Source of the DNA: Anthopleura xanthogrammica
Lineage: Eukaryota; Cnidaria; Anthozoa; Actiniaria; Actiniidae
Length of the DNA: 64,000 nucleotides
Assembly (NCBI GenBank): GCA_964019055.1
Contig: OZ025213.1
Coordinates: forward strand, 6,684,472 to 6,748,471
Reading direction: 5' to 3'
Below are positions 35,262 through 48,400 of the stretch, in pieces (the first letter of the stretch is position 1; each line of letters begins with the position of its first letter). The notes below the pieces were generated by a model. The model did not search any database and was not told where the DNA came from. It saw only the letters and a program-made list of their open reading frames with translations. Position numbers and translations under genes: made by a program.

Positions 35262-38110
35262 TATTGTAAAAAAGAGTATTCGTATGTATCAACGGGAGTC
35301 GTCCAACATGGCTGGACAATATCCAAATGTTCTAATGTTTTTGTTGCATTGTATGTAATGTTATATGCATGAATTATTCTCTTTCTCCTTGTAAATCAAA
35401 CGCGGAAAGAAAGCCCAAGAAGTGTGACTTGGAAATACTTTCTGCACGCCTTTGGAATTAAGTTGAATTGCTTTCGTAGCACTACCTTTTCATGGAGAAT
35501 AATTTGAAACAGGTTTGTTTTGCTCTTTCATCAGTTAGTTGCAAGCCCAACTCAAAAAATCTTGAAGTACACTGAAGGTTTCTTTCTATCACTACCACAT
35601 TAAAAAGGTCGTCATTCTACCCCCTTCTTACACTGTCTGCCCTTAACATGCGTAAAAGCTGTGAACATGAAGACAAAAAGGATTATACAATTATCGTTTG
35701 AGTTCTTGCCGTCGCTATATGTATTATACCCACTTGACCGAGCCAAAAAGAACATAACTTGAAACTTCTTATGTACAACCTTTTTAGCTCATATGTCTGA
35801 GAGCTGATGGCGGGGATGACTTTTCATAATAACCAGATGTAACGTGTTCAGCATATCAAGGATTGCGCCGGCGTGCCGTTTGCTTTGCACACTGACGGAT
35901 TTAAAAAGGTGCTGCAATCTGAAAAACATACAAGCGCAATAAAGGAACAATAAGATCTTTGCAGAGTTTTGTAACAAATGTAAATGGAGATTAGAATTCT
36001 TCATTTAGAGTGCGCAAATGTGTTTAGTATAAGGCTGTATGTATGATGAAACCCGATCTGCGGCCCACAGCTTGCAAGGTAAGAAAGTCCAGAGGAGAAC
36101 TCATCAACGCAGCCTTTAGTAAGAGAGTATCATATTTCTTAACATTCGACGGCCATTAGATGTACGTTTCGCAGATTTTGCATTCAGACAAAATTCAGTT
36201 ATTTGAAATTTAGGCGTGTCATTTCTCGCCGTTGTGAACGTACTGAGAACATACAAGGCACTTTGCGCAGTCCTAAGGAGTAAGCAATGGATATCATCAG
36301 CTTTAATACTTCCCCTCTTCTTGAAAGCGCACTTAAGAACTTATTAACCTTGATTGCTAGCTAGGTCACTGTTTTGAAATACCCTCATGTTTCTAGCTTA
36401 CATTCGGCTGTTTAACATACTACATTATTTGTGAAAGTGTATTTTGTGATGCTGCGAGAATGTAATACAATTAACACATATACAAAGCATTTCCCATGTA
36501 TACAATTAATTGCGCGCATTCCGATTGGTGCTTTGCGCGTAGTGTATAATCAAAAGCGATTGGCTTGCTCGCAACAATGTTCATAGACAGCAATTTGCAA
36601 TGCACGCGCAATTTTGCGCACCATCTCAAAGTGTATATTATACTTATAAATTCAAGCCGTGAATAAATAAGAATAAAAGCATCCCAAATTTAAAGACAGG
36701 AATAATATTGCGCTATTACTAGTTCTTTGCGCAGTACATGACTGGTTGGTTGAGCGGTCCATGTGGTACATGACAAGAGTCGAAGGATAAAATTCTAGCT
36801 AAACGTACAAATGTAACATAATATCTTCTGATCTCTGTAAAAAACACACTTAAAGTTGACGTCTCTATAAAGTATTTTTGGCACTGTTCTTGTCGTTACC
36901 CTCTTTGAGGTTTCACTTAAAATGTGTTGTCTCTTGTTCCACTCAAGTAGGTATGCATAGGGTCACTGCACACCTATCTTCCACACTTAAGAACTCAGGA
37001 CAAGGTACACATAACGATAACGAATCAGGATCATCGCCTGATACAAGAACAGTACGTTGAAACATCTTAGCCATAAAATCTCGTCCATGCCTTTGATAGA
37101 ATATAAAGTCACGTCAATAAATGAAGAACAATAAAACAAGTTGTTTAGCAGATGTGTACTTGAGTTCACAGGGTTCTACGTTTTAAGTTCTAAATTCAAC
37201 ACCAAGTTGAAATCATAATATTTACGGTAGAATTAGCTTAGTGAATATTGTTTTTCTGCGAGGCTAAAGATATTCAAGGAGTTTTGTTACCCTTTGGAGA
37301 TTAAAGTTTCACTCAACGAGTATCAGGAACAAAAACATCTTTATCTTTCTTGTCTCCAGTTGTTTTTCAACATTCTCCTTCTGACTGACCATTGTACCTT
37401 TTTCTTGATTCAAACCTTTATATAATCAATCATTCGCCGAGTTTCAGGTTTTACATTGTATATTTAGTAGTGTTTTCCGTTTACAAGTGATGATTCAATA
37501 CATCGTTGCATGGCGGATCATCGATCTTTCTGCGCATCACGAACAATTGATGTAGTACAATCTCAAAAGCTAGCTAGCTAACCATAGGGCCTTTGCTTTA
37601 TTGACCTCTTCCTATACCTAACATTGACTAATACCCGGACTAGTTATACCCCTTGAACGTCATTTTAATCGCAGCTCAAAATAATCTGCTTATCAGAATT
37701 GTGTTTCATTTTTAAGAATGTCCTCGTGAGATCCTGGTAAGGTCAAGGCTTATTCATTTTAGATGAGAAAAGTTTACTTATAGAAGTCTTTGGCGCGCTA
37801 ATTATTGCGTACCCCGTGCAGAAAGAACTTGCTAACATGGGTATTATTTCAAACCACTTGTCCTTGAGTATTATTTCTTTCTTTAGTGATAGTGCGTGAT
37901 CATGTTTATGTGATTCAGCTCATTAGCTGAAAAGTTTATTACCAAGGGATTTGAAATGAAAATAGAAAGCGCGTAAGACAACAAAGTGTCTATACCCATC
38001 ACTAGCAACACTAGATATGTGTGAAGGACTCTTACAATCCGATAATGACGTCTACCCCCTACAGTGTTTCATTCAACACCTACAATTCAATCAAGCTCTA
38101 CTCGAATGAT
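35262..38110. other. Intergenic stretch between synapsin and TIMP-like gene 2
   Basis: No transposon or RNA gene was recognised. A short open exon-like segment at 36945-37060, with a good pyrimidine tract before AG and an in-frame stop, is discussed as a possible alternative last exon of synapsin. Confidence 0.35.
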
Positions 38111-38125
38111 AATCCTTAAGAACTT

Positions 38126-38155
38126 TATAAAACCCAACCACAAACATATAAAAAG
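38126..38155 (+). promoter_or_regulatory. TATA elements of TIMP-like gene 2
   Basis: TTTATAAAA at about 38125-38133 and CATATAAAAAGC at about 38146-38157 lie 115-145 bases before the ATG at 38272. The second is the better TATA box; transcription would start near 38180, giving a 5' UTR of about 90 bases. Confidence 0.5.
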
Positions 38156-38271
38156 CTCTGAGGAGTTTGGCGAGACCCATTCGTAGATCTTAGCGCAGCC
38201 TCTTCTGACGCTCGGCCGCTCTCAAAGTCTTTGCTTTAGTTGTTTTGAGTTAAAAGGTACAACCGATCAAT

Positions 38272-41200
38272 ATGAATTCAAGAGTGTCTATGGCTGTGGT
38301 TTTCATAGTGTTGGTTGTGTTTTTCTCGTTTGCTGATGGCAGAAGGACTGGGAGAAGATGCAAGTGTAGAGCCGGGACCCATCCTCAAGATTTCTACTGT
38401 GGATCAGATTATGGTAAGACGATGGAAACATCACTAATATATCATAGAAAATATACGAAAGTATGAATAGAAAAGGGGATCACTAAAAGCGAATTAACGG
38501 AAGAAAATCTAAAAACTAGTGAGGATTAAATGAAGAGGTGCGACTGCATTTAAGGTATATGATAACTGATGATAAGAAACCTAAAGGCAGAAAAATATAA
38601 GGTGCACTATTAAACTAACTGAAATTTCCAAATTAGTTTCTTACTAAATAACATCAAATGAAAATATCTAACGAAAACATATTTAAATTAAAATATCAAC
38701 GAAATACAGCAGACACACACAAAACAAGACAAATTAAGAGAGAAAATTAGTAGTGGACGTACGATTTCGCGTGCTATCGATATTGATACTCAGCTAATTT
38801 AAGTTTAGGTATTCCACTTTTCGTAAATTTTTGCCGCCTATTTTTTCGGTTAAGCAGCAAGTTGCAGGTTCTGTTTCCTACTGTGATACAATGGCAAGCT
38901 TCTGAATAGGGGGTAATTACATCGTGCCACCCATGAAGACAGAGGAATTCTAGTTTACAATTCTAAAATTCTAAATCTGAATATTTCTGATCTTGCGCAA
39001 AAAGCCAAAAAGCAAATTGTAGTAGAACAATCAAGAAAAATGAATAGTCAATCATTTGATTTTTGTATAATTGCATGGATTAGGTTTGTCCACACCATTT
39101 TTTTGAGCGCATCTGGAGTTGCTAAGAATCTCACGCGATGTTTCACTTGGATCTAATCTCATCAATAGAAGCTTAGCGCGCGTCCCCTGGAAGAGTTTTC
39201 TGTTGTCAATGCTGTGAACCTCGTTAGCAAACGAGGAGAAAGATAATCTCTAGCAGAGATAATTTATTTCCTTGGTGTTTGACGAACCAGGCGACATTTC
39301 TAGCCTGCATATAGCGGTCCTTGGTACGTGGTACGTGAACACATAACTTGCATCCTGAATTTTTAATGAGCAAGAGTTTTTCCTCAACATTTGTTTCCCC
39401 AACACATCGTTGGATTTGTCGTGGCCCGAGGCGCATGCTGACAGTGGCTTGTTTTTTCTGTTACTTTGTAGCAATATGTGACCTGATCATGATAGCATGA
39501 CCTTCCTCAGCGAACAGCACGCCGGTAGCTTTGAATTTCTAAGAAGGCGACTCCTCAGAACCAGGCTGTTTCGAGCTTGATCCCAGTTTTAGATAACATA
39601 CTCGGTATTACTACTAGTAAGGCTTCGCGGCGTACTACCTCAAACATTTAGTACTTACAGATAGAATAGAGGAACTCAAAGGTTGTATTTACGATATATA
39701 GGAATTGGGACTATATTCTGGCGCTCAAATTATATTTGATGCACTGGAAAAAGAATATTGGTTAAACTGCCACTAGCATACTTTTTATTTCATCAAAAAA
39801 CTGAAATCAAACTCACTAGAATTTTGTGAGATGCATGTGGATCTCTGTTCAGGGCTCGCTCTGTAAACATGTCATGGTTTCACATCGATATTTCTTGCTG
39901 TTCAGAACTTGATTTCTTATATGGCTTCCTGAAATAGGAAAGCATAACGTCCAGAGAGTCTATTTGCACTGAACGTTCGCACGTTTTTATTTTCAACGTG
40001 ATGATCACTTCTTTACCTCTTTGGACTAGTACGCATCCCTCGGGCCATATGACCTTTGGCTAATTCAAGTCTGTAAGGAACCGTGCATTGTCATTCCAAC
40101 CAAAATATGGAAAAAAGATCCCAAGCAACTTAAGATTCCTAAACGAAATTACAGTTGTAATTTGGAAATATTTTGATTGTAAGAATGAGATTTATAACCG
40201 AATTCATCGTACAAGATTCGGAAACTTATGCTTATCCTGTGGAGTGAACCCTAGTGAAAAACTGAATACCGAGGACTTATGCAGATGTAACTTAAAACGG
40301 TTCATAATTAGTGTGCGCAATGGAAACAGAAACCTAATACATCACTCCTACAACGTGACGATACTTTCTGACCCCTGTTTTATCGACATCCTGTTGTATT
40401 CCGAGAATTGTATATGACGTAATCATTTGCGCGATCGAGTTCAATGTCGCGCGCAATGTCTAGCCGGTGTGCAATGAAGGCCAAGGTAGTTCGTAAATAC
40501 ACGTGTAATCCTCTTTACTCATCGAGCCATGCTGGCACCGGAAAAATAACGTACTTTGATAACCGGATTGAGAGGTGATTTATTGGTTATAACTTTTTTT
40601 AATGCGACGCCAAGATATCCTGTGTAACCCCAACTACTTGTCGCGTGCGCCAAGTTTTTTTTTAATTTTGCGCGCGCGCCAATACTTTGCGCAACGAAGA
40701 ACATGATAAATGATGGTAAGTGCGTATGGTAAAATAGAATATTAAATTTGCGCAACATCAAATAGATATCTCAAAGTGCCCGATCGTGTTATATTACAAA
40801 CGAAAAGTGGGCTAGTAGTCTTGAACAATAGTTATAACTATATAGAAAAACTAGCAAAAGCAGCTGACATCCGATTTTAGCTCGCTATACTAGGGTTCGT
40901 TGGCGAGCCTAGCTTCCTAGGCAGACACTATTACTAAGTTTTATCTCTATAACACACACAACTAACACAATGATTGTTGATGAGGGAAGAAAACCGGAGA
41001 AAAATAACCCTCATTAACAAAGCATTATTTATGAAATCACCCCAATTGATACCGCGCTCAGCGCCTCATTGCCAAGTGGTTAAAGTGAATGCCGATAGAC
41101 CTGATAATTCCTACGTGAGCCATAATACGAATCGATAACAGGGTTTTTCACATCAAGGCACTTTAAGGTCGGGACTGCCGTCACTAAATGACGGATATAT

Positions 41201-42570
41201 ACTTGACCTGATCAACTGATTTGTCAACATCGATTCCGTTCCTATATACTTTCCACCTCCTCAGCTCTGTCCGGTTACAATACATGGACGTGCTTCTGAG
41301 TTTGTTCGACACAGTTCCTTCGACATTTTAAGAGTGTCAGTTTGTCAAATTCTTAGTCAAATTTATTTATTTATCTTCGCCATTCAAAAAATGTGCTAAA
41401 GAAGCTAAAAAGGGTCTATGCAGTTTGATTACTGAAAATTACGGTCAGAATTCATGGCAGGGACACCGCAACAACTTTCGCCAATTACTGTGGGCCCGTA
41501 AATTGTTAAAGATATCATGCTAGTTAAGCTACATCACCTTTGTACATATTCAAACTATTAGTGATTTTTGGCGGGTCTGAATTGTTGCAGAGAAGCGTGA
41601 TGGGTGTCTTTTTCAAGTACCGCGGTGCGCGCCCCTCCCTCAACACGGTCCCCGTTGTTTTTCAACCACGTGTCATTCCCTTGAACATTATGTCTTTGTT
41701 GACCCGACGGTAATTATACATGGACTAGATCCATTTATTCGATACGTCTGCACGTAATTCAAACAGAGAATACTATTCTTATAGCTAGGAATGAATCTTG
41801 GTCTGAAATGGGAAAACATTCCACCCAAGCTGAAAGGATCTTTCCATTTGTACAGATCGAATACTGTTGCTCAGTTATGCCTCAACAGCAAGAGTAAATA
41901 AGAGTTTCACATTTTATGATTTTACTCGAAAACTAATGAATGAAAATCGTACGTTTTTATCATTCCAGTGTTTCGAGGCAAGCTCCTGTCAGGCCCAACA
42001 CCAGAGACTCTACTCGAACCCAAAACACCTAACAGCACCTTCAGAATATGGCCCACGGAACGCAAAGTCCTTCGCTACGTCTTTCGGGTCGATGAAATCC
42101 TTAAGGGAAAAACCCAACGTGGGCAAGACGGGGAAATCGTCGGAGCAGGTGCTAAAGAGAGAATCAAGTCTCCATTCAAAGTTAACGTCTACACAGACCC
42201 GCATTTGTGCACTGTGAAATTATCGTCCACGACGCACTACGCGGTGGCTGGCTATCTTGATGAGGGACGTATGTTTGTCTCATCGTGCGATTGGGTCACT
42301 AGATGGAACTCTATGAGTAGAGCACAGAAAGTCGGACTGAGACATCACTACGGGGGGACTACCTGTGAATGCTATGCGAGTTCCTGTAGCTATTTGGATC
42401 CTGAGGGGATGCTGTTAGATAGCTATTGTAGTGATAGGAACCTTTATTGTGGTCGACAGGGACTAAGTTGCACATGGAAACACATATTTGCAAGCAATAT
42501 TCCTTATAATAAGTGCGTTGTAAACAATCTTTATGGTTTTTTCTTTGATTTTGCACAAAATCGTAAATAA
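38272..42570 (+). CDS. TIMP-like protein 2, 247 aa, two exons
   Basis: Exons are 38272-38413 and 41969-42570, joined by a phase-1 GT-AG intron after the third cysteine, exactly as in the other two TIMP genes here. The signal peptide is about residues 1-23 (hydrophobic core VVFIVLVVFFSF). The cysteine-rich N-terminus is CKCRAGTHPQDFYC at residues 30-43. Six or more residues (RRTGRR) lie between the likely signal cleavage site and Cys30, so Cys1 would not be N-terminal unless the basic stretch is processed. Position 2 is Lys, not the Ser or Thr usual in inhibitory TIMPs. The NTR domain continues with FRGKLLSGP, YVFRVDEILKGK, HLCTVKL, YAVAGYL, SCDWVTRWNSM and TCECY. The C-terminal subdomain has GLSCTWK. 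There are 12 Cys in the mature region. It is a secreted protein; protease inhibition is uncertain. AATAAA at 43187-43192 is a candidate poly(A) signal. Confidence 0.9.
40088..40417 (+). other. Unidentified open frame in a TIMP-like intron, 109 codons
   Basis: The frame lies in the intron of TIMP-like gene 2 and has seven Cys, among them LCLSC, LCRC and DPCF. It has no signal peptide and no recognised family. It could be an exon of an unrecognised gene, a decayed copy of something, or chance. I would not call it a gene on this evidence. Confidence 0.2.
40980..41105 (-). repeat. Degenerate SINE (family 1)
   Basis: GAAGAAAACCGGAGAAAAATAACCC-type body sequence is followed by a corrupted tRNA-like head (GCGCCTCATTGCCAAGTGG). 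It lies in the intron of TIMP-like gene 2. Confidence 0.45.
41640..41850. mobile_element. Foldback MITE, family A, diverged
   Basis: ACCACGTGTCATTCCCTTG on the left and TTGGTCTGAAATGGGAAAAC then CCACCCAAG on the right match the arms of the element at 31013-31211. It ends about 120 bases before exon 2 of TIMP-like gene 2. Confidence 0.65.
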
Positions 42571-45428
42571 GTCGGTATTGATAAAAAGCATAACATCTAT
42601 GTCTAGCAAAAGCATGAGCTTTGCAAATAACTTCCCATATGCATCGTAGATATGATCTGTAACATCGCGTGCTGTATCACGAATCAATATATGATCTGGT
42701 ATTCGCGACTGACATTGACAGAAACATCCTTAATGAATATTGTAAACATCTTCTGCAAGAAATTCCCTTAATCTCTTTATGCATTTAGCAAAAGAAGGAT
42801 GGATTTTCGTTAAGCTTTGGATCCACACAAGTGGATCTGCAACATGACTCAGACATCACAGAATCGAGCTCTATAAGACCGAAAGCTAGCTAGCCATAAC
42901 CCCAAAAAATGTTCCCAGGGGGCTAAGCATCATCAAAGAAAGATATTATTCCATACATATTTGAATAGAAATGTTGACGATTTTGCTGATAAAGAACAGC
43001 ACGCGAATGTTCATTGATAAAAACAAGTATATACAAGAGGCATATATCTATGCCATTAGCAGCGGGTGTGGTGCATATAGTGATGAAGCCAGAAACTACT
43101 CAAATAATAAAATCCATATCTCATTCTTAATTTCCTGTAAATATAAAATGTTATATTTTCTAAAATTGTAAATATATGTTATTCTTAATAAAAATAAAGG
43201 AATAATCTAGTTTAATCAGTGTTATTTTCCTCTGGGGAACTCCTATTGGTTTAGAAGGGAATGAATATTGATAATTCTTTTAAGTATTGCCTACTTCTCG
43301 TAGCCTTTGGTTGTTTAATTGATCACGGAATATTCTGGAAAGTGTTTTACACTAATAAAGGTCTGATATAAAGTGATTTCATCTCAATATTTTGGTGGAA
43401 AATGTCGTCTTTTCTCCGGTCTTAATGCATTAGTCAAACAATCTCCCATAATTGAAACAGTCTCTAGATCATTCTTTTAGCCAAAAAGCATCAAAAATTC
43501 GACCATTAAGTAGTGGTAGTTGTTATTCTCTGTAGGTGGTTTTGGAGATATCCGCCGTCTTATCTCTGTTTGAGAACCAGAAAAATGAAGTTTTAAGAAG
43601 GCAAGAAAGTCGGTGGTCAATAAATTAAACATTACCTCGATCACTCCGCCGGCGATTGAACTCGTGAGAACGTTTTAACTTGAGCATAAACAACCGCCAA
43701 TTTTAAAATACTCTAAAAGATGTGTGTTTGTTTACTCAATAATAATTCAATTATGAAGTGATGAAAGCTTCACACTCAATACATTCGAAATATAAACCGA
43801 TTAATAGAGCATCAAAGGGATTAAACATGCAAACATAGCTATTTTGATGGGGTATTCCAAAACCTCAAAAAAAAACAAAAAAAACAAAACACTACGAGCA
43901 ATCCATTCAACGGATATGAAAAATTTCCAAACTCAACATTGACACTCGTTTTCATTTTACGTTTATCTCTGATTCTGCGCTGAATATACAACTCTTTTTA
44001 TTGACTTTCGTTGATAAGGTCAAGGATAGAAACTTTACTTCGGAATGTCATTACTTGAGAAGGATTCTTTCTTGATGAAACGATGCCTGAGGGCTATGCT
44101 TCATTGTTGTCGGAACTCATTCAGTTGATACTTGAAATTTTGCCAGCACGACAAAGTGCTGTTGCAAGTCCGATCGCAACCCACCATTCGCAACATACCG
44201 TTTCCTCAAGGGAACTATTGACCTCTTTTACGTGGATAGCGCTCCCTGATGCTAAAGTATTTCAGAAGTCGAACTAAAGCCAAAATTTCTAAAACTTCCT
44301 TCAAGTGAAAAATGCGCACGAATAAAAGGGCTTCTTTTTGCCTAAAGTTTTTTTCAAAAAGTTGCATTTGCACGGCATTGTATTGCACAATCGATTAATT
44401 CATTCGTCCAGACGCTAAATTTACGACTGACAAGACAGTATCATCGCTCATCACCATCGAAGTCTAAAACTATTTCGGAAAGTGCTGATGTATATTAACG
44501 TACTTTCCCTAAATTTCGAGGTGTAAGTTTATCAAAACAGTAGAAAAATATCATTTTTTGCGTACGAGAGGTGAAATATTTCAAGAGGACATCTTGGAAC
44601 TACAAACTCTTCGACGCCTGGTCTGGAAATGCAGAAGACGTGGCTTTGTGCCAAAAGAGTGAAATAGTGAGTTTGTGCAAGAGGATCGCTCCGTTCCAGA
44701 TGGCACTTATGCTTTTGATTTGATGATAACGGGGATAATTATAGCACGCAAAGATTCACGAAAAAAAAAAAACAGGTATAAAAATGAAGTATATCGAGCA
44801 ATAAGGTATATCAAAATATAGCGCAATTTTACATAAATCCTGGAACATCACTTTCAAGACATAATATTATATTTGTACAAGTTTCAGGTCTTAGAAAGGA
44901 CCTGTCAATATGGCTTGCTAAGTCTACGATGAAAGATGTTCAAGAGGTGAAATGCAAGGGCACAATCTAACTGCTGACAAACTCAAGTGTTAAAATAAAC
45001 CAGGCATTTGTGTCTAGTTAACGTAACGCACTCCAGTTTGTGCCGAATATATCCGACTACGAAGCAGACCCTGCGAGGTTTTACAGCGTTGCATTTTTTT
45101 GGAGAAACGTCAGTTTTTCCTCGTGCAAATCACCTGCTGTTTTGAACACCGTTGTTTGAGTTAGAGCGCGGTTTGTCGCCAAAATATCCTTTGTTTTCGA
45201 TTTATAATGTTCAAGAATGCGGTTCCCCACAGGCAAAATTTCCTTTCTGTTCTTAGAGTACTTGTTTGTGCTCGGTTAGTATTGGGCTCGCATCGTTCGA
45301 CGCCCCCGTGATCAGGTTGACCACAAACGTAATCGCGTGACAGTCACACAGCTCTCCAGAGCTTACCTTAAAAGTCGAACCTTATTCTGTTCTACAGATC
45401 ATTCCGCCGGATTAAGCAAACGTACAAC
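42571..45428. other. Intergenic stretch between the tandem TIMP-like genes
   Basis: It holds the candidate poly(A) signal of the upstream gene (43187) and otherwise AT-rich sequence. No exon or transposon was recognised. The promoter of the downstream gene must lie at the right end, but no clear TATA box is visible within 100 bases of the ATG at 45429. Confidence 0.4.
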
Positions 45429-48400
45429 ATGAAGATCATAGCTATTCTAGTAGTATTCTGTCTTCTGATCAACGAAGGGTTTCCCTTCTCTTGTCGTTGT
45501 GTTCCTGGGAATGACCATCCCCAAGACAAGTTCTGTACGTCGGACTATGGTAAGAATATTGTACAGTACAATCATGTCGACTGATAAACATGTTCATTTA
45601 AATCTAAGAGTTATGGTTTGCTACCTAAGAAAAGAAGAAATATAGGGTTTTGTTTGTTTCTCGTCTGAAAACAAAGACACCTAGTGATACTGAAAGTTCA
45701 GACTTGAGGAAAACTAGTTACATTTAGGAAGCGCGCGTTGTGGCGGCGAAAGCATTTGTCAAATCGTAGCAACCGGACACTTAAATTTAAGAGCTTTTGG
45801 GACAAGAAAGGTAACAGAAAAAGTATCAGCGCATTCAGTTGTGATTAGAGAGATCTTGAAATTCAGAGCCAAACAGAAAAAATAGTATCCCTCATGCTAA
45901 CTAAAGTGTCAAAAGATCAATATTTGAAAACACAAAGTTTCTTATTGTTTTTGGATTCATGACCTCAAAAGCAATGCAAAGAAAAGGCTATTGATTCCAT
46001 CGTAAGTTAAAACCCTACTCGGCACCCTGCTAGACAGTTAGAGCTATAAATACACCGTGAAGGTAGCGGTTTTCTTTAGCTAGCAAAACGGAAGAAGTAC
46101 CCTTGAAATGATGGTCGAGGTGAAGACAGTATACAAAAGGATATTTGTGTTAGAGTGAGTCAGTGATAGATTTGTGAGACAGGAAAGGTATCGAATACAC
46201 ACAGCATGGATTAGAAACAACTAGTGAAGACGTGAATGTTTAGAGGAAGCGGTCAACGGAAGGAAGAAGGAGGGTACAGCGTGCGTTTATATTCCTCTCG
46301 TTTTCAGAGAACAAATAGCAGCATGTCAGTCCTGAGGCAACAATATTGGACTGGGACTTCTCACATTTGCTTCGGTGCCGCAAAACAAGATACACAACTT
46401 CTAATATATCACTTCAAACTAACTACTCAGCTATTTATAATCCTCCGTAGTTTGCCACTTGTCTGTTGATGTTTTCTTTTGAGTGATGTTTAGTGGTTGC
46501 AAGTGATTTGAAACGAAATACAAATGAGTCTTTGCTAACCACATTAGACAAAGCAGGCGTGTTCCTTTTAGCCAAAGAGAGTTCTGGAAGATTGAATCTA
46601 TTTGCGTTAATTTAGATTATCATGAAGTGAAGAAACATTGGTATGAAACTATGTGATATGATAAAAATGAAAGAGAAAGGAGGAGAAAAAGGGAGAAAAA
46701 TGAAAAAGAATTGGTGGGGAATTTTCAAAATGATGTAGAAATGGAAACTTAAGGCAAAAATTGGAAGAATCTGAGAAGATGATTGAGCAATGAGCCAATG
46801 GAAAATTCGAATTAAAAAAGAAGCCTATAAAAAATGCTAAACAAAATCCCGTTGAAAGATGCGTAAGACATAGAGAGAATACATTATGCTTTATGTAGAG
46901 TAGAGCTAGAAAAAAGATTAAACGAATAATTAACGAACGAACGAACGAAAAAACGAATGAATAGATGGATGAATGAAAGAGCGAATGGATTGGGGGAAAA
47001 AGGAAGAAATTAACTTACTAAGCCAGTGTAATGTTTTTGGGCGACATTAAAAGCACTTGCTTGCAACCCAAACCACAGATAACCAATCTAGCCGAACATT
47101 CCAGAGCGTGTCCTCGAGTCAAGATAAAAATGAAAAGATTGAAGAATGATTCAATTGCTGTCTAGGAAATCATCGCGCTGTTAAGTCTGGTATGCAGTGA
47201 ATAACCCTTGTTCTTTACACCAGTAGGATTACGATCTGCCAGAGATGCTATGATATCCTGATCGAGTATCTCTGTATGAAATGTGTATAGGAAGACTGAT
47301 AACTTGAAGGAGTACTGATAATACATGAATAACAACATAGCACTAGACAGACAATATTCTGTTTTGAGAAGTAAATATGGCTTATCAGTCGACCTTATGT
47401 TTTTCCTTGAATATCTTGGGAACTATTATCTGTAGAAATTCAATTTTCATAAGGAACGAATCTATCTGCTCGACTCATGGGGTGTTAAGGAAACTCCTCG
47501 CGGGAACGGGCATGACTAATTTGTCTTTTTGTGATTTCTGTGTTTTTCATAGCGTGATTTCCTAGCCAAACCAAGTGAAGTTAAAGTTTATCGAACGTAA
47601 ATCTCAATAAATTTAATTTAATGATCGCGTGCCAAAGGCAACCACAGATAATCTGTGAGGTTTTAGTGATGAAAATGGATGTTTTCAAAACACTTCTCTA
47701 GACCAGAGGGTGATATCTTCATACCTTCCCACGTACCGTAATGTTATCAACTACCATGCAGAGTAAGGTCATGAACAATTCAGGCATTAAAAAGGGCATG
47801 TAAAGTGTTTGCGTGTGTAGAAGTCAGTAAGATTCCATTCAAAAACAACTAGACAGTGTTTCTTTTATAAAGCTTCCAGTGACTTCGTTCACTCATTGCA
47901 CATCCGTTCAGCTCATTGACTCTCCCTAGACTGTTTGTCAAATGGACTGTCGGTCCATAATCTTGACTATCAACAAGTCCAAACATTATGTACCGTTAAA
48001 GCCGCTCAGTAATTTTTTTTATTATTAGTCATTTAACCCACGACACTTCCTGTCGATTATGTTGATCACCAGCCAATGCATATCGTTATAAATAGTCTTC
48101 GAACAGCATGTTAAGTACTATAGCAAGTTCATTTGCTAAATTTGTACATTCAATTGCTGTTTTTACGTAACTGACTGCCATTCCCGGCCGTGCAGCACGT
48201 GAACAAAATTTAGAAAATTACAAACTTCAGTAGAAGTTTTAGTGAACTAGATAAGTGCGTTTACGATGAATGGGGTGGGGAAGGGAGTCAGGGGAATCTG
48301 GGGTGTGGTCCAAAAATAATTTAGGGTCAATAAAGTATTATTTTTAAAGTAAAGGTGGCCAATATTTTCATGCATCTGCGAATTAAAAGGGGGTCAGGTT

